DNA of 64,000 nt from positions 3,980,501 to 4,044,500 of the forward strand of contig OY756965.1 in the NCBI GenBank assembly GCA_963580455.1, given 5' to 3'. Under the pieces are notes generated by a model. It worked only from the letters and a program-made list of their open reading frames with translations. It did no database searches and was not told the DNA's origin. Source of the DNA: Euonymus europaeus. Its lineage: Eukaryota; Streptophyta; Magnoliopsida; Celastrales; Celastraceae. This document shows, piece after piece, positions 11,826 through 23,359 of the stretch (position 1 is the first letter of the stretch; each line of letters begins with the position of its first letter). The position numbers were made by a program, and so were the translations under genes.

Positions 11826-12267
11826 AGTTTCTCTGTTTGTTTAAACGAATCATTAGCTTACTTAATACTTTTTAATGCTACATCTCATTTTTGGTGGGCT
11901 ACAAGTTGCATATTTTAAACACTATATAAATATACAGTATTGGAGATGGAATTGCCTGAAAAGCACCTTTCATTGCAGCTAATGATTTTAGAACAAGCCA
12001 AAGATAGAATCCAAGGCCACTTAAACTGGTGGGATTTTGTGTACTGGTTGAAGAGTAAAGCAAAGAACTTGAAAAATTATTCCCTTCTACTTTAAGTGTG
12101 GGCATGTAGAAAAATGTATGACCTTCATGTGCTTTGAAGCCAAGTCATATAGTCACAAAATCCTTCATTTCCAACTCTAATCTGCGAATATAAATTACAA
12201 TCCCCTGTCTTTGTGGGATTTAGAGAGATCAGTCACTATTTTCAAAACAGCAATAGTAGACAAAACC
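11826..12267 (+). promoter_or_regulatory. Upstream region of the first polygalacturonase
   Basis: This stretch carries no gene. A TATA-like aatataaatt lies near 12186-12195, about 75 bases before the ATG at 12268, a plausible core promoter position. Confidence 0.4.
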
Positions 12268-15200
12268 ATGGATAAATTTTCGTTTGTTTCCTTTCTTGGT
12301 TTGCTGATAGTGACTTGTGGAGTTGCAGGAAGCATGGAGTATTATTACAATGCTGGAAATATGGTAAATGAAAATGTTGGCATCCTAGAAGAGCTTGAGA
12401 GCTTTGAAATAGATGATGGATATGAAGTGGAAACTATTGATGTCCCGTCTTGGGGAATCCAACATGGTGGCAAGGTACTCGTGAATGTGGATAGCTTTGG
12501 AGCCATTGGAGATGGAAGTTCTGATGATACTCAGGTGCGTATTGTGGTACGAGTTTGGTAGAGGTTAAACACAAAGCACACAAGCAATTGAATTCTCGTC
12601 TACTATTTCTATCTTTAAATGCAATCTTTACCAAATTTAAGATTGATGTAAAAACCTATTAAATAATATGGATGTGAAACAGTGACTTTCTCCTCCAGAC
12701 GTTCTTTTATTGGATCTGGCCAAAAATGAACTTTTCTAGAAATTATTATGAACTTGTGTTAGCTGACATTTTTTCTTTTATATGATAACTTTCTGTTGAT
12801 GTTAAGTACAGGCCTTTATAAATGCGTGGCAAACAGCTTGTTCTACTCCAAGATCAGTTTTGTTGGTCCCTTCAAGACGCCGCTATTTAGTTAACGCAAC
12901 AAGATTCAAGGGTCCCTGTGCAGATCAGTTAGTGATACAGGTAATAACCATCACTCAAACACAAACTGTATGCTAATACAAAATCTACTGTACCTATATT
13001 ATTGTCGATACTGTTATGATATGAACACATTATTTAGTCCTATCAATTTTATGTTAGGTAAAACATTAACCTCATATCACACAGATTGATGGAACAATAG
13101 TAGCTCCAAATGAGCCGAAGAACTGGGATCCAGAAATGCCACGTCTCTGGCTTGATTTCTCTCAACTTAATGGGGTGCTCTTCCAAGGGAGTGGAGTTAT
13201 TGATGGCTCTGGCAGCAAATGGTGGGCATCTTCTTGCAAAAAGAACAAGTCAAATGTAATCTTTTCTTGTAATTACTTTTGCATTTGAAGCGCTATGATT
13301 CATCGAATATAATCTCACATCTTTCTTTCTTCTGTTTCATTCTTTCACAGCCTTGCAGAGGAGCACCAACTGTAAGGATATATTCTTATTATTCTAGGAC
13401 TATGAACTTCCAGTTTTATATGTACTGATTTCTAATGACTTTGTTTCAGGCATTAACTATAGATTCATCATCAGCCATAAGGGTGACGGGCCTTACTATC
13501 CAAAATAGCCAGCAAATGCATTTTGTCATTTCTCGGTCTGCATCAGTAACAGTATCAAATATACGAGTCTCAGCCCCAGGAGATAGTCCCAATACTGATG
13601 GCATCCACATCACTGAATCAACCAATGTCGTTCTTCAGGACTGCAAAATTGGAACAGGTTCTCTTACTTACACCAAATTTTTCTCCCTTTTCACTTATGT
13701 ATTACGAAAGGTAAAACGTATAATGGAAATTAAACCAAAGCACAGTTAAGTTTAGAGGAAAAACAGCTGAAACAATATCAGAACGCCACTTTCTGTTCAA
13801 TCTGAATACAGAATCACAGGAAATATGATCAAGTTTCCAGAATCCTGTTCAATAAGCCTCGATATGGATACAATAATTGAGTAAACTGACATTTCTGTTT
13901 CGTGGTATTACTTCCCATCATTTTAAGGTGATGACTGCATCTCGATTGTCAATGGTACCTCTGGTATCAAGATGAAGAGAATCTACTGTGGACCGGGACA
14001 TGGCATCAGGTACCTTCTAACTTGACATCAGATGCTATGATCCACATCAGATAGTAACCTAGTCAAATTGATGACTATTATATCACCTTGAGTGAACAAA
14101 AACTGAAATCAGAACTACTCTTTTTTTTTATCATTCTCCTTTTTTCTCTTCTAAGAAATTCTCCAATTTAGCATTGGAAGCCTTGGAAAGGACAACTCCA
14201 CTGGCATGGTCACGAAAGTGATCCTGGACACAGCGTTCCTCAGAGAAACAACCAACGGCATCAGGATTAAGACTTGGCAGGTAATATTATACGTTTGAGA
14301 GGTACACTGTAAATTCCGGCATTCAACCATTTTAGACAGATTTGCTGCTAATATAATTACATCAAGAAAAGAAAATGTATTTGAGACTTCAGTAGTCCAT
14401 TTATAGACTAGAGAACACTATGCCTGTAAGTCACACATACTGTTCAAAGGAAATGTTTAATTGCTTTTTGGAACAATCTCCAGACTATTTGTTTCACACT
14501 AGTACTAAGCAACAAGTTGACCTAAGAAGGATGCTGTAACTAATAGAACATACTGTTTGGAAAAGAAACTTTGAAGCAAGCTGCTACTAGCAGTAAACTT
14601 TTTCTTGTAGCAACAAATTGAACTGTAGCTGAAGGGGGAATAAAAAACCCAAAGAAGACCAGTTCCTTTCTTTGGAAATGACAGACACCTTCTATCTGGT
14701 TCTTTGGCTCAGGGAGGTTCTGGTTTTGTTCGTGGGGTACGTTTCGAAAATGTGCGGATGGACAATGTTGCAAATCCTGTCATTATTGATCAGTTCTACT
14801 GCGATTCTCCAAAGAAAGCCTGTCAAAACCAGGTGCGGTTTCCTGGATTTTTTCACTATTTATGAAAGTCTTCGTCATTTTACTCGTGATCTTAGAAAAT
14901 ATCTCAACTATTTTAAAATTTACATACAATGGATGCTCATCGTCTTATTATTATCTTGACTGAATCTTAAGTTCTTGTTTTGTTAGACCTCAGCAGTCCA
15001 AATAAGTGAGATAATGTACAGGAACATCAGTGGGAATACAACAAGTGCCAAAGCAATGCAATTTGCCTGCAGTGACACTGTTCCTTGTAGCAACATAGTC
15101 CTGGGCAACATTAACTTAGAGCTAGAGGATGGCACAGCAGAGACTTACTGCCACTCTGCCCAAGGCTTCAGATACGGTTATGTGCATCCCTCTGCAGACT

Positions 15201-15301
15201 GCCTATCTTCTCATGACAAAAGCTGTACTTGTACTGATCAGAATGGAAATGTTAAAAGCCCGAAAACCAGGGACGAGGGTATTGTTCACACCGAGCTTTG
15301 A
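12268..15301 (+). CDS. Polygalacturonase (glycoside hydrolase family 28), secreted
   Basis: Nine exons, 12268-12534, 12812-12940, 13085-13255, 13351-13371, 13450-13657, 13928-14009, 14172-14280, 14713-14832 and 14987-15301, join cleanly to 473 residues. It hydrolyses alpha-1,4-galacturonan in pectin in the cell wall. A hydrophobic signal peptide (KFSFVSFLGLLIVTCGVAG) is followed by an acidic propeptide and VNVDSFGAIGDG. All four catalytic family motifs are present: [19 protein letters not shown] and RIKTW. The C-terminus has several conserved Cys pairs. The frame opens upstream at a TTG, but the ATG at 12268 directly precedes the signal peptide, so I chose it. The 21-base fourth exon (PCRGAPT) is unusually short but typical of this subfamily. 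The gene looks intact. Substrate preference and expression cannot be told from sequence. Confidence 0.93.
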
Positions 15302-15587
15302 GCGGGGTCTTTCTACGTATACTCTTCTGTAACTCTGATAGAGTGATAGTTATACTAAGCTGAGTAGATGGAATGTAGACTGAGATTTCATGGAGGCGGG
15401 TGTGAAGTGCCCTTGTTAAATTTTATGAAATATGCAAGGTTGTGATATAGATATGCACATTGCATTAAAATCAAAAATAATTATCTGAACTAGTATAAAG
15501 CATTGATGAGAAATAAAGATGATATTTAGTATCAAAGAGAAAAGAAAGAAAAAAAAAACATTGTTGCGATACTTCTTCTTCTGCAAT

Positions 15588-15711
15588 TGTTAGAAATACT
15601 TTCTGTATTCGGGGGTATATGGTTCAGTGGTACAAGGTTGGACACTGCGGCTAATAAAGGCTATCACCCAGGTGTAACAATGCCCCTGAATACAAAAAAG
15701 TATTTCCAACA
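15588..15711. mobile_element. 124-bp solo micro-LTR-like element
   Basis: The unit begins TGTTAGAAATAC and ends GTATTTCCAACA, so it has LTR-style TG..CA ends. It is flanked by a perfect 5-bp direct repeat GCAAT (15583-15587 and 15712-15716). Longer imperfect inverted termini (ttctgtattcggggg against cccctgaatacaaaaaa) let it fold. The centre contains ggttcagtggta, similar to a tRNA A box. Best explanation: a solo LTR of a very small (TRIM/SMART-like) retrotransposon, about 290 bases after the polygalacturonase stop. Confidence 0.6.
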
Positions 15712-15716
15712 GCAAT

Positions 15717-16199
15717 TTCCCTTATTGCCATGTTACTATATAGATAGAGTTATTATAAGCAGCAAATTCCAGCTGTTTTAACATAGAGGTAATCAGACAA
15801 TTACATTGAAACTCTAGGAGAACTGTAGGGATAATAGAAATGGCTAAACATAACATTTTGTCCCTCAACTATATCCGTAGTTTACGGCACCCTTGTTGTC
15901 CCTCAATCAGTTTTGGCATAAGAAAAATGTGAGTTGGTCGTCGACGGGTAAGATCGGGCTAGACCAGGAGGACCCAGTCCCTCCTTAAGTCTGAAGATGT
16001 AACCAACCAGGTTATCAACCCGTGATTCGTGGATGGTAACACAACACCACATATGAACCCCAAATCAAAAAAAGCACTCAAATCTCTCACTCTTGCGCCC
16101 GAAACATCTTCAATCCCAGCATACCAATGATCCAAGGTTGCAGCAAGTGATTTTGGAGTTGCAAAATATTGGAATATAATATAACTAAAAGCAAAAAAT
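15717..16199. other. Intergenic, no gene
   Basis: No coding potential is seen. The stretch around 15850-15930 (ttttgtccctcaactatatcc...) resembles transposon-terminal sequence, but I found no partner end. Confidence 0.4.
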
Positions 16200-17720
16200 C
16201 AGTGGCGTTCCTGAGATTTCGGGAGCCCTGGGCAAACTATACGAAAGGCAGGCCCAGCCCTGAACACGGGCGAGCCTGTGCGACGGTACTGGGGCCCAAT
16301 TTTTTTTTTTAATGTTATTAACTTAATCTAAAATTTTGGGGGAATTTGCACTTTTGTAGTCTTGCACAGTTGCACGCACGACAGTGGAAACTTGGAAGAA
16401 TTGCTTTGCGCCCAGACGCCCAGTCGCTGTCGCTCACCACCCCTTTGGTTAGTAAAAGTTCTTTGTTTGAATCTTGATCTTGAATCTGCCTCTGGTTAGT
16501 AAAAGCAACAATAGAGACTTTTGTTCTACTGCCACAACCCAGAAAATGGAGGAAGACTGTGACGTTTTTTCTTTTTTTTTTGCAAATTGCAATGATAGAG
16601 ACTTTTGTTCTAAACTTCTACTGCCACAACTCACAACATGGAAGAAAGGCTGTGATGTTTGTTTTTTTAGAGGGGATTAAGGAGTGTAATGATAGACTCT
16701 TATTCTGGTAATGCTTGCACTACAAAAGCAATTGTGTATGTGGTTTTTTTTTTTTAAAAAAAAGATAGATGATTGATTATTTATTTATGGGAAAGCTAAC
16801 TTAGTGAAGTTGATTCTGTTTTGGAGACTATCTTTTCTTCTTCTTTATCAATTGATGTTGTGTCATCTCTAATTATAATTTGAAGCTGATTCTGTTTTGA
16901 ATGTTTTGTTCGGGAGCTGGAAATTTGAAAAATGTTTGGTAAGAGACATCAATCGGGAAGTCAAAAAAGAAATAAAAGGAAAAGGAGGAACAATTGATTC
17001 AATCACAAAGAGGAGCACTTGATAAGTTCTTCAAAGGTAATTATTGTTGTTTTATTTGTTTGAATTTTTATTATTAGTTTAAAAGTTATGACTATGTGTC
17101 AAAAAAACCAAAAAATTTCTCGCCCCGGGCCCCAAATAAGCCAAGGCCGGCCTTGACGAAAGGGGCCCTTGTTAATCTTATATCATATCTTAAAAAAAAA
17201 TCACTATAATATATGGTATTATTTAAATATGACTCTTCTAGCATTTTTAGATGTCGAGCCCCTCTTTTATTTACTAGGTTTATATTTATCAAGAGATCCA
17301 GTAAGAGATCGAACAAATTTTTTATCTTTTTTTTTGTTTTTTTCTGAAATACAGACTTATACTTTTGGCTACTCATTATGCTTAAATTAATTATCAATAA
17401 AATAATAAAGTAATCAAATTAACAATAAAATTGGGCCTTGTAGGTTAGGTGCGTATTGGACTTAGAATTGGTCATTGGGCCTTAGGGGTAGTGATCCGTG
17501 GAGGGGCCCAATTTTATGTGAAAAAATTCGAAAAACAAATTGTAACTTTGCCAGATCGAACCTTTGACCTCTGAGTCCTCTCCTCTCAAATGCAAAACAA
17601 GAGGTTCGCCACTACACCATAAGCGAACTAATAACAAAATGGTAGTAAAATATTAATTATATTATATATAATAATACATTAGTATTAAAAAAAATTAGGG
17701 GCCCCGTGCGGCCGCCCCTG
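16200..17720. mobile_element. Outer hAT-like element, split by a nested insertion
   Basis: The left end starts CAGTGGCGTTCC. The right end, read inward on the other strand, starts CAGGGGCGGCCGCACGGGG. The flanks are caaaaaat (16192-16199) and caaaaaac (17721-17728), matching at seven of eight positions, an 8-bp hAT-style duplication. It is interrupted at 16249 by a second element. No transposase remnant is recognised, so it is non-autonomous. Confidence 0.6.
16249..17155. mobile_element. Inner nested hAT-like element
   Basis: This 907-bp unit is flanked by a perfect 8-bp duplication ACGAAAGG (16241-16248 and 17156-17163). Its ends are CAGGCCCAGCCCTGAACACG and, on the other strand, CAAGGCCGGCCTTGGC, each followed inward by a GGGGCCC-type tract and a T-rich run. 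It sits inside the outer hAT-like element. No coding domain is recognised. Confidence 0.72.
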
Positions 17721-17896
17721 CAAAAAACTAATTTGATATGTAGGATCGCCAATTTATTAAAGTTGATAGTTTTATGTGTGTTGGAATTATTCAATGCAAA
17801 AGTGAGAAGAGTATTGTATTATGGTGTGTTTGGATTGACAGAAAGAATAGAAGAGAAATGGACGAAAATTTATTAAAGGTAGAGAAAGGAATAGAA

Positions 17897-18138
17897 TGTT
17901 ATACATTATATTATATGTATATGTATACATCCATGTTAGGTATATGTATACATCTATGTTGTAGGTATATGTATACATCGATGAATAGTGGATGACATGT
18001 ATACATATCTTTTCCTATATATATGTATGTTATATGAAATGAAAAGTGACAAAAATTTCTTCCCTTCTTTGATCTTCTATTTCCTTTCTCTCTGAATTAA
18101 CTAGATCATTATCAATATAGTTGTTTTATTTTCCAACA
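17897..18138 (+). repeat. 5' LTR of the copia element
   Basis: Starts TGTTATAC and ends TTCCAACA. It contains several copies of the palindromic motif gtatatgtatac and a TATA-like tcctatatatatg that could form the promoter. Confidence 0.93.
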
Positions 18139-18156
18139 CGTTATCAGCACGAATCT
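18139..18156 (+). other. Primer-binding-site region
   Basis: The tract cgttatcagcacgaatct directly follows the 5' LTR. It resembles the tatcag-type primer sites of plant copia elements, but I could not confirm the tRNA. Confidence 0.5.
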
Positions 18157-18231
18157 CCGCCGCTGTTCAGAAAGGAAGATTGTCAGGTGGTTTTATATTT
18201 ATATTTCTAAGTATATTATAATATTTCCATT

Positions 18232-19250
18232 ATGTCAACTTTAAAAAGTTTGAATTCACGGCACTTGAAATTTCTGGAAGAAATTATTTATCTTGGGTTG
18301 TTGATGCCGAGACACACCTAGAAGCTGTGGGTCTTGAAGACACCATTAAAGCAGACAATACCAAATCCCCGCAGGATTTGGCTAAAGCAATGATTTTGCT
18401 TCGTCGTCATCTTCATGAGGAACTAAAATCTGAATACCTCATGGAGAAAAATCCTCTTGCATTGTGGAATGATCTGAAGGAAAGGTATGAACACCAGAGG
18501 AATGTCATACACCCAAAAGCTCGTTATGACTGGATGCACCTGAGGTTGCAAGATTATAAATCAGTTCGTGAGTATAATTCTGCTATGTACAAAATAACAT
18601 CACAGCTTGATTTTTGTGGTGAGAAGATTACTGATGTAGACAAGTTGGGAAAAACTTTTTCCACATTTCATGCTTCTAATGTGATATTGCAGCAACAATA
18701 TCGTCAGAAAGGATATAAGAAGCATTCTGATCTCATAAGTGTTCTTCTTGTAGCTGAGCAGAATAATGAGCTTTTGTTAAAAAATCATCAATCTCGTCCT
18801 ACTGGTAGTACACCGTTCCCTGAAGTGAACGTTGTTGTACATAATAATCGAGGACGTGGACGTGGTGGTAGAAGAGGTCGAGGCCGTGGTTATGGTCGTA
18901 GAAACCATGAAGGTAATTTTGGTTCTCGTCCATACCACCAGAAGAGGTATGAGAATGAAACAAGTAAACTAAATAGAAATCTGTCAAATAAACCCCAGAA
19001 GGGTAGTGATGAAACTTGTTTTAGGTGTGGTTCTCAGGGACATTGGTCACGTACCTGCCGTACGCCGAGACATCTAGTGGATTTATACCAAGCTTCTATC
19101 AAAGGAAAAAACAAAGTGGTGGAAACAAACTTAGTTAAGTTTGGTGATGCTGGTAGTTCTGATAATTTTGATGATCTTGACGATCTTGAAGATTTGACAC
19201 ATTTAGATGTTTCGGATTTCTTAGAAAATCCAGATATTTGTAAAACTTAA
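18232..19250 (+). pseudogene. copia gag, frameshifted near its start
   Basis: The natural ATG at 18232 begins MSTLK. The run ttaaaaag at 18241-18248 has one A fewer than the frame needs, so reading through from this ATG hits a stop soon after. The main frame resumes as ALEISGRNYLSW and continues to 19250. It shows the copia gag (UBN2/DUF4219-like) domain (KARYDWMHLRLQDYKSV, TFHASNVILQQQYR), an Arg-Gly-rich RNA-binding stretch, and a CCHC zinc knuckle, CFRCGSQGHWSRTC. Gag packages the element RNA. The lesion lies in a homopolymer, so sequencing error should be excluded before calling the element defective. Confidence 0.8.
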
Positions 19251-19606
19251 GATATTTGCTTACTTATGCAATGATGTTAAATTATAAGTGTGTTTGGAAT
19301 GATGTTAAATTATAAGTGTGTTTGTAATGATGTTAAATTATAAGTGTGTTAATGTTAAATAAGTTTGTTTGGTTTATATATATTTATTCAATATTTCAGT
19401 AAATAAAAACAAATTATAAAAAAATAAAAACAAAAGTCTGAAACTACTGACGGTGGGTTTCGATCCTCGGACCTTCTTTCTATTCTATATTTTATTGGAT
19501 CTCACCACCACTCGGCCACTAGTCCCAGACTTGTCCAGTTTATACATTTGATATATTTATACACAATTTAATATGTGATATCAGTTATTTTATTTCTTTT
19601 AGAAAC
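19251..19606. repeat. gag-pol spacer with tandem repeats and a tRNA-like segment
   Basis: A 28-bp unit (aatgatgttaaattataagt...) is repeated about three times at 19270-19350. On the minus strand, 19453-19523 contains an A-box-like tagtggccgagtgg and a B-box-like ggatcgaaaccc at tRNA-like spacing. The spacer separates gag from pol, which most copia elements do not do. Confidence 0.55.
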
Positions 19607-22600
19607 ATGGTAGATGAAGATACATGTTTGATTGATAGTGCAACGACTCACACTATCCTTAAACATAAGAAATATTTCTTACACTTGATATTGCTTGAAG
19701 CAAATGTAGATATCATCTCGGGCACATCCAAAATAGTTGAAGGTTCCGGAAGAGCTACTATTATCTTACCAAAAGGAACAAAAATATATATTGAGGAGGC
19801 ATTGTATTCACCCAAATCACAAAGAAACTTATTAAGTTTCAAAGATATTCGTCAAAATGGATATCATTTTGAGTCTGGTAGAGAAGGTAATAAAGATTAC
19901 CTATATATTACTTCTATCATTTCAGGCCAGAAGCTTGTACTAGAAAAATTTATGGCTTTCTCTTCGGGTTTGTATCATGCAAGTATAAGATGGATTGAAA
20001 CACATGTTGTGATACACCAGAAGTGTTATAATTCTAAGGAATCTGTACTTTGGCATGATCGTCTTGGTCACCCAGGTTCTACAATGATGCGTAGAATAAT
20101 TGAAAATACAAATGGACATCCATTAAAAAACCAGAAGTTTATTTTACCTAAAGATCACTTGTGTGTTGCATGTTCACAAGGAAAGTTGATTGTAAGACCA
20201 TCAACCCTGAAGGTAGGTGTCGAATCTCCTAACTTTTTGCAACGTATTCAGGGAGATATATGTGGACCTATTCATCCCTCATGTGGACCATTTCGTTATT
20301 TTATGGTTCTAATAGATGCATCATCTAAATGGTCACATGTGTGTTTATTATCTACTCGTAATGTTACATTTGCTAGGTTCTTAGCTCAAATTATTCGCTT
20401 ACGTGCACAGTTTCCAGATTATCCCATTAAATCTGTTCGACTAGATAATGCTGGTGAGTTTACTTCAAAAGCATTCAATGACTATTGTATGTCATTGGGA
20501 ATAGATGTTGAATATTCTGTTGCACATGTTCATACTCAAAATGGTTTAGCAGAGTCTTTAATAAAACGTCTTCAGTTGATTGCTAGACCTATGCTTTTGA
20601 AAAGTAAATTATCTTTTGATGCTTGGGGACATGCCATATTACATGCTGCATCATTAATTCGAGTCAGACCTTCTGCTCATCATTCATATTCACCTTTACA
20701 ACTAGTATTAGGTTCTCAACCTAATATTTCACATCTCCGTATTTTTGGTTGTGCTGTTTATGTTCCTATTTCACCTCCACAACGCACAAAGATGGGACCG
20801 CAACGTCAACTTGGTATTTATGTCGGTTTTGATTCTCCTTCTATTATTCGGTACCTTGAACCACAAACTGGTGATATTTTCAAATCTAGATTTGCAGATT
20901 GTCAATTTGATGAAACAGTTTTCCCTTCTTTAGGAAGCACAATTTCTGAGCCTCATAAGCATGACAATATTTTTTGGAATACGGTCACTCAATCTCATTT
21001 TGATCCACGAACAAATCAATGTGAACTTGAAGTTCAGAAAATTGTTCATTTGCAAGGTATGGCTAATCAACTGCCAGATGCATTTACTGATACTTCAAGA
21101 GTTTTACAGTCACATATTCCTGCTAGAAATTCTACTGCACGTATCAATATCCCTGAAGGAACAATAACAAGTGATGAAGGGAAACCACGTCAGAAACGTG
21201 GACGACCAATGGGAGCTAAAGATAGATTTCCCCGAAAGAGAAATGTTCAAATTCCTACCGAAGCTCTAGTAGAGCCTACTCCTGAAGAGTATATTTCTCA
21301 TGTTGAGAATACTCCTGAAGAGAATATACTTAATATATCTCAATCTTCTAAAAACATATCTCTTGAAGAGATACAGGTACCTGATAATGAAAATAAGGAA
21401 CACTCAATAAGTCATGAAGAAAGTTGGGATAGAAATAAGATTATTATTAACCATATATTTGCATATGCGGTTGCTACAGACATTACTAGAAGTAATGAGG
21501 ATCCTGAGCCTAGATCTGTTGATGAATGTCAACATAGAAGTGATTGGTCTAAATGGAAAGAAGCTATGACAACAGAATTAAATTCTCTATCAAAAAGAGA
21601 AGTTTTTGGACCCATAGTCCAGACACCAGAGGGTGTTCAACCGGTGGGATTCAAATGGGTATTTGTGCGCAAGCGTAATGAGAATAATGAGATTACTCGT
21701 TATAAAGCAAGACTTGTAGCACAAGGTTTCTCACAGAGACCTGGAATTGATTATGATGAAACATATTCTCCTGTCATGGATGGAATCACTTTTCGATTCT
21801 TGATTGGTTTAACAGTCGCTGAACGACTAACTATGCGTCTTATGGACGTTGTAACAGCTTATTTATATGGATCACTAGATAGTGAAATTTATATGAAAAT
21901 TCCTGAAGGATTTCAGTTGCCTGAAGCAAAGCCTCGAGGATTGTGTTCAATTAAACTTCAGCGTTCACTATATGGATTAAAACAATCTGGACGCATGTGG
22001 TACAATCGATTAAGTGAATATCTTATTAAAGAGGGATTTACAAATGATCCAATTTGTCCATGCGTATTTATTAAAAAGTCTGCCTCCGGATTTGTAATAA
22101 TCGCTGTTTATGTTGATGATATAAATTTAGTTGGAACTCCTGAAGAGCTCACTAAAGCTGCGAATTATTTAAAGGCAGAATTTGAAATGAAAGATCTGGG
22201 AATGACAAAATATTGTCTTGGTCTTCAGATTGAACATTTGAATCATGGTATTTTTCTTCATCAATCTACCTATACTGAAAAGGTATTAAAACAGTTCTAC
22301 ATGGATAAAGTACATCCTTTGAGTTCTCCAATGGTAGTTCGATCTCTTGATGTTAAGAAAGATCCATTTCGACCTCAAGATGAGGAGGAGACATTACTCG
22401 GTCCAGAAGTACCATATTTAAGTGCAATTGGATCTTTGATGTATTTAGCCAATTGTACTAGGCCAGATATTGCATTTGCTGTAAATCTATTGGCAAGGTA
22501 TAGTTCTGCTCCTACTCGACGACACTGGAATGGAATTAAACATATTCTGCGATATCTGCGAGGTACAACTGACTTGGGACTATTCTATTCATATGAATCC

Positions 22601-23131
22601 AAATCTCAGTTGATTGGATATGCAGATGCTGGTTATTTATCTGATCCTCATAATGCAAAGTCTCAAACTGGTTATGTATTTCTTTTTGGAAATACTGCTA
22701 TTTCGTGGAAATCAGTAAAGCAAACACTTATAGCAACTTCCTCTAATCATTCTGAGATAGTGGCAATGTACGAAGCTAGTCGAGAATGTGTATGGCTGAG
22801 AGGAATGATTTCTCATATTCAAGAGAAGTGTGGATTACAATCTGTTAAAAATATTCCCACTATATTATACGAAGACAATGCTGCATGTATAGCTCAACTC
22901 CGCGGAGGATACATAAAAGGTGACAGGACTAAACACATCTCCCCGAAATTCTTCAGTACACATGAACTCCAGAAGAGTGGTGATATTGATGTTCAACAGA
23001 TTCGCTCTTGTGATAATCTAGCAGATTTATTCACTAAGGCATTACCACCGGTAACATTCAAAAAATTGGTCTATAACATTGGGATGCGGCAGCTCAGATG
23101 TCTACTTGCATCAGGGGGAGTAAAAACATGA
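19607..23131 (+). CDS. copia pol polyprotein
   Basis: The frame is intact, 1174 residues. In order: an aspartic protease region with DSATTHTIL near the start; the HHCC pre-integrase zinc domain (LWHDRLGHPG ... CVACSQGK, residues about 145-200); the integrase core with GDICGP, VRLDNAGEF and NGLAES carrying D, D and E; an acidic variable linker; reverse transcriptase starting KARLVAQGFSQRPGIDYDET with the catalytic YVDDI; and RNase H with YADAGYLSD and TSSNHSEIVA. It ends just before the polypurine tract. The start is the first ATG of the frame. Because gag ends 356 bases upstream, pol is not a simple frameshift fusion and may rely on splicing or internal initiation. Confidence 0.93.
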   Translation: MVDEDTCLIDSATTHTILKHKKYFLHLILLEANVDIISGTSKIVEGSGRATIILPKGTKIYIEEALYSPKSQRNLLSFKDIRQNGYHFESGREGNKDYLYITSIISGQKLVLEKFMAFSSGLYHASIRWIETHVVIHQKCYNSKESVLWHDRLGHPGSTMMRRIIENTNGHPLKNQKFILPKDHLCVACSQGKLIVRPSTLKVGVESPNFLQRIQGDICGPIHPSCGPFRYFMVLIDASSKWSHVCLLSTRNVTFARFLAQIIRLRAQFPDYPIKSVRLDNAGEFTSKAFNDYCMSLGIDVEYSVAHVHTQNGLAESLIKRLQLIARPMLLKSKLSFDAWGHAILHAASLIRVRPSAHHSYSPLQLVLGSQPNISHLRIFGCAVYVPISPPQRTKMGPQRQLGIYVGFDSPSIIRYLEPQTGDIFKSRFADCQFDETVFPSLGSTISEPHKHDNIFWNTVTQSHFDPRTNQCELEVQKIVHLQGMANQLPDAFTDTSRVLQSHIPARNSTARINIPEGTITSDEGKPRQKRGRPMGAKDRFPRKRNVQIPTEALVEPTPEEYISHVENTPEENILNISQSSKNISLEEIQVPDNENKEHSISHEESWDRNKIIINHIFAYAVATDITRSNEDPEPRSVDECQHRSDWSKWKEAMTTELNSLSKREVFGPIVQTPEGVQPVGFKWVFVRKRNENNEITRYKARLVAQGFSQRPGIDYDETYSPVMDGITFRFLIGLTVAERLTMRLMDVVTAYLYGSLDSEIYMKIPEGFQLPEAKPRGLCSIKLQRSLYGLKQSGRMWYNRLSEYLIKEGFTNDPICPCVFIKKSASGFVIIAVYVDDINLVGTPEELTKAANYLKAEFEMKDLGMTKYCLGLQIEHLNHGIFLHQSTYTEKVLKQFYMDKVHPLSSPMVVRSLDVKKDPFRPQDEEETLLGPEVPYLSAIGSLMYLANCTRPDIAFAVNLLARYSSAPTRRHWNGIKHILRYLRGTTDLGLFYSYESKSQLIGYADAGYLSDPHNAKSQTGYVFLFGNTAISWKSVKQTLIATSSNHSEIVAMYEASRECVWLRGMISHIQEKCGLQSVKNIPTILYEDNAACIAQLRGGYIKGDRTKHISPKFFSTHELQKSGDIDVQQIRSCDNLADLFTKALPPVTFKKLVYNIGMRQLRCLLASGGVKT

Positions 23132-23350
23132 AGACAGTGGTAAGAATTGTACTCTTTTCCCTTCGTTCAATGGTTTTTCCCATTGGGTTTTTCCTTGGCA
23201 AGGTTTTAACGAGGCAATTTTCCACACTGCTCTTAGTCAGTTGATATACAGGAATAATGTACTCTTTTCCTTCACTAAGATTTTTATCCCATTGGGTTTT
23301 TCCTTAGTAAGGTTTTTACTGAGACATATTCTTTGTATACATGATCATCC

Positions 23351-23359
23351 AAGGGGGAG
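23351..23359 (+). other. Polypurine tract
   Basis: aagggggag abuts the TG of the 3' LTR, the expected plus-strand priming site. Confidence 0.85.

Noticed and set aside
19453..19523. Real tRNA gene on the minus strand
   Set aside because: Only A- and B-box-like motifs are present; the acceptor and anticodon stems do not form.
20745..21167. Short plus frames within copia pol
   Set aside because: Out-of-frame shadows of the intact 1174-residue pol frame.
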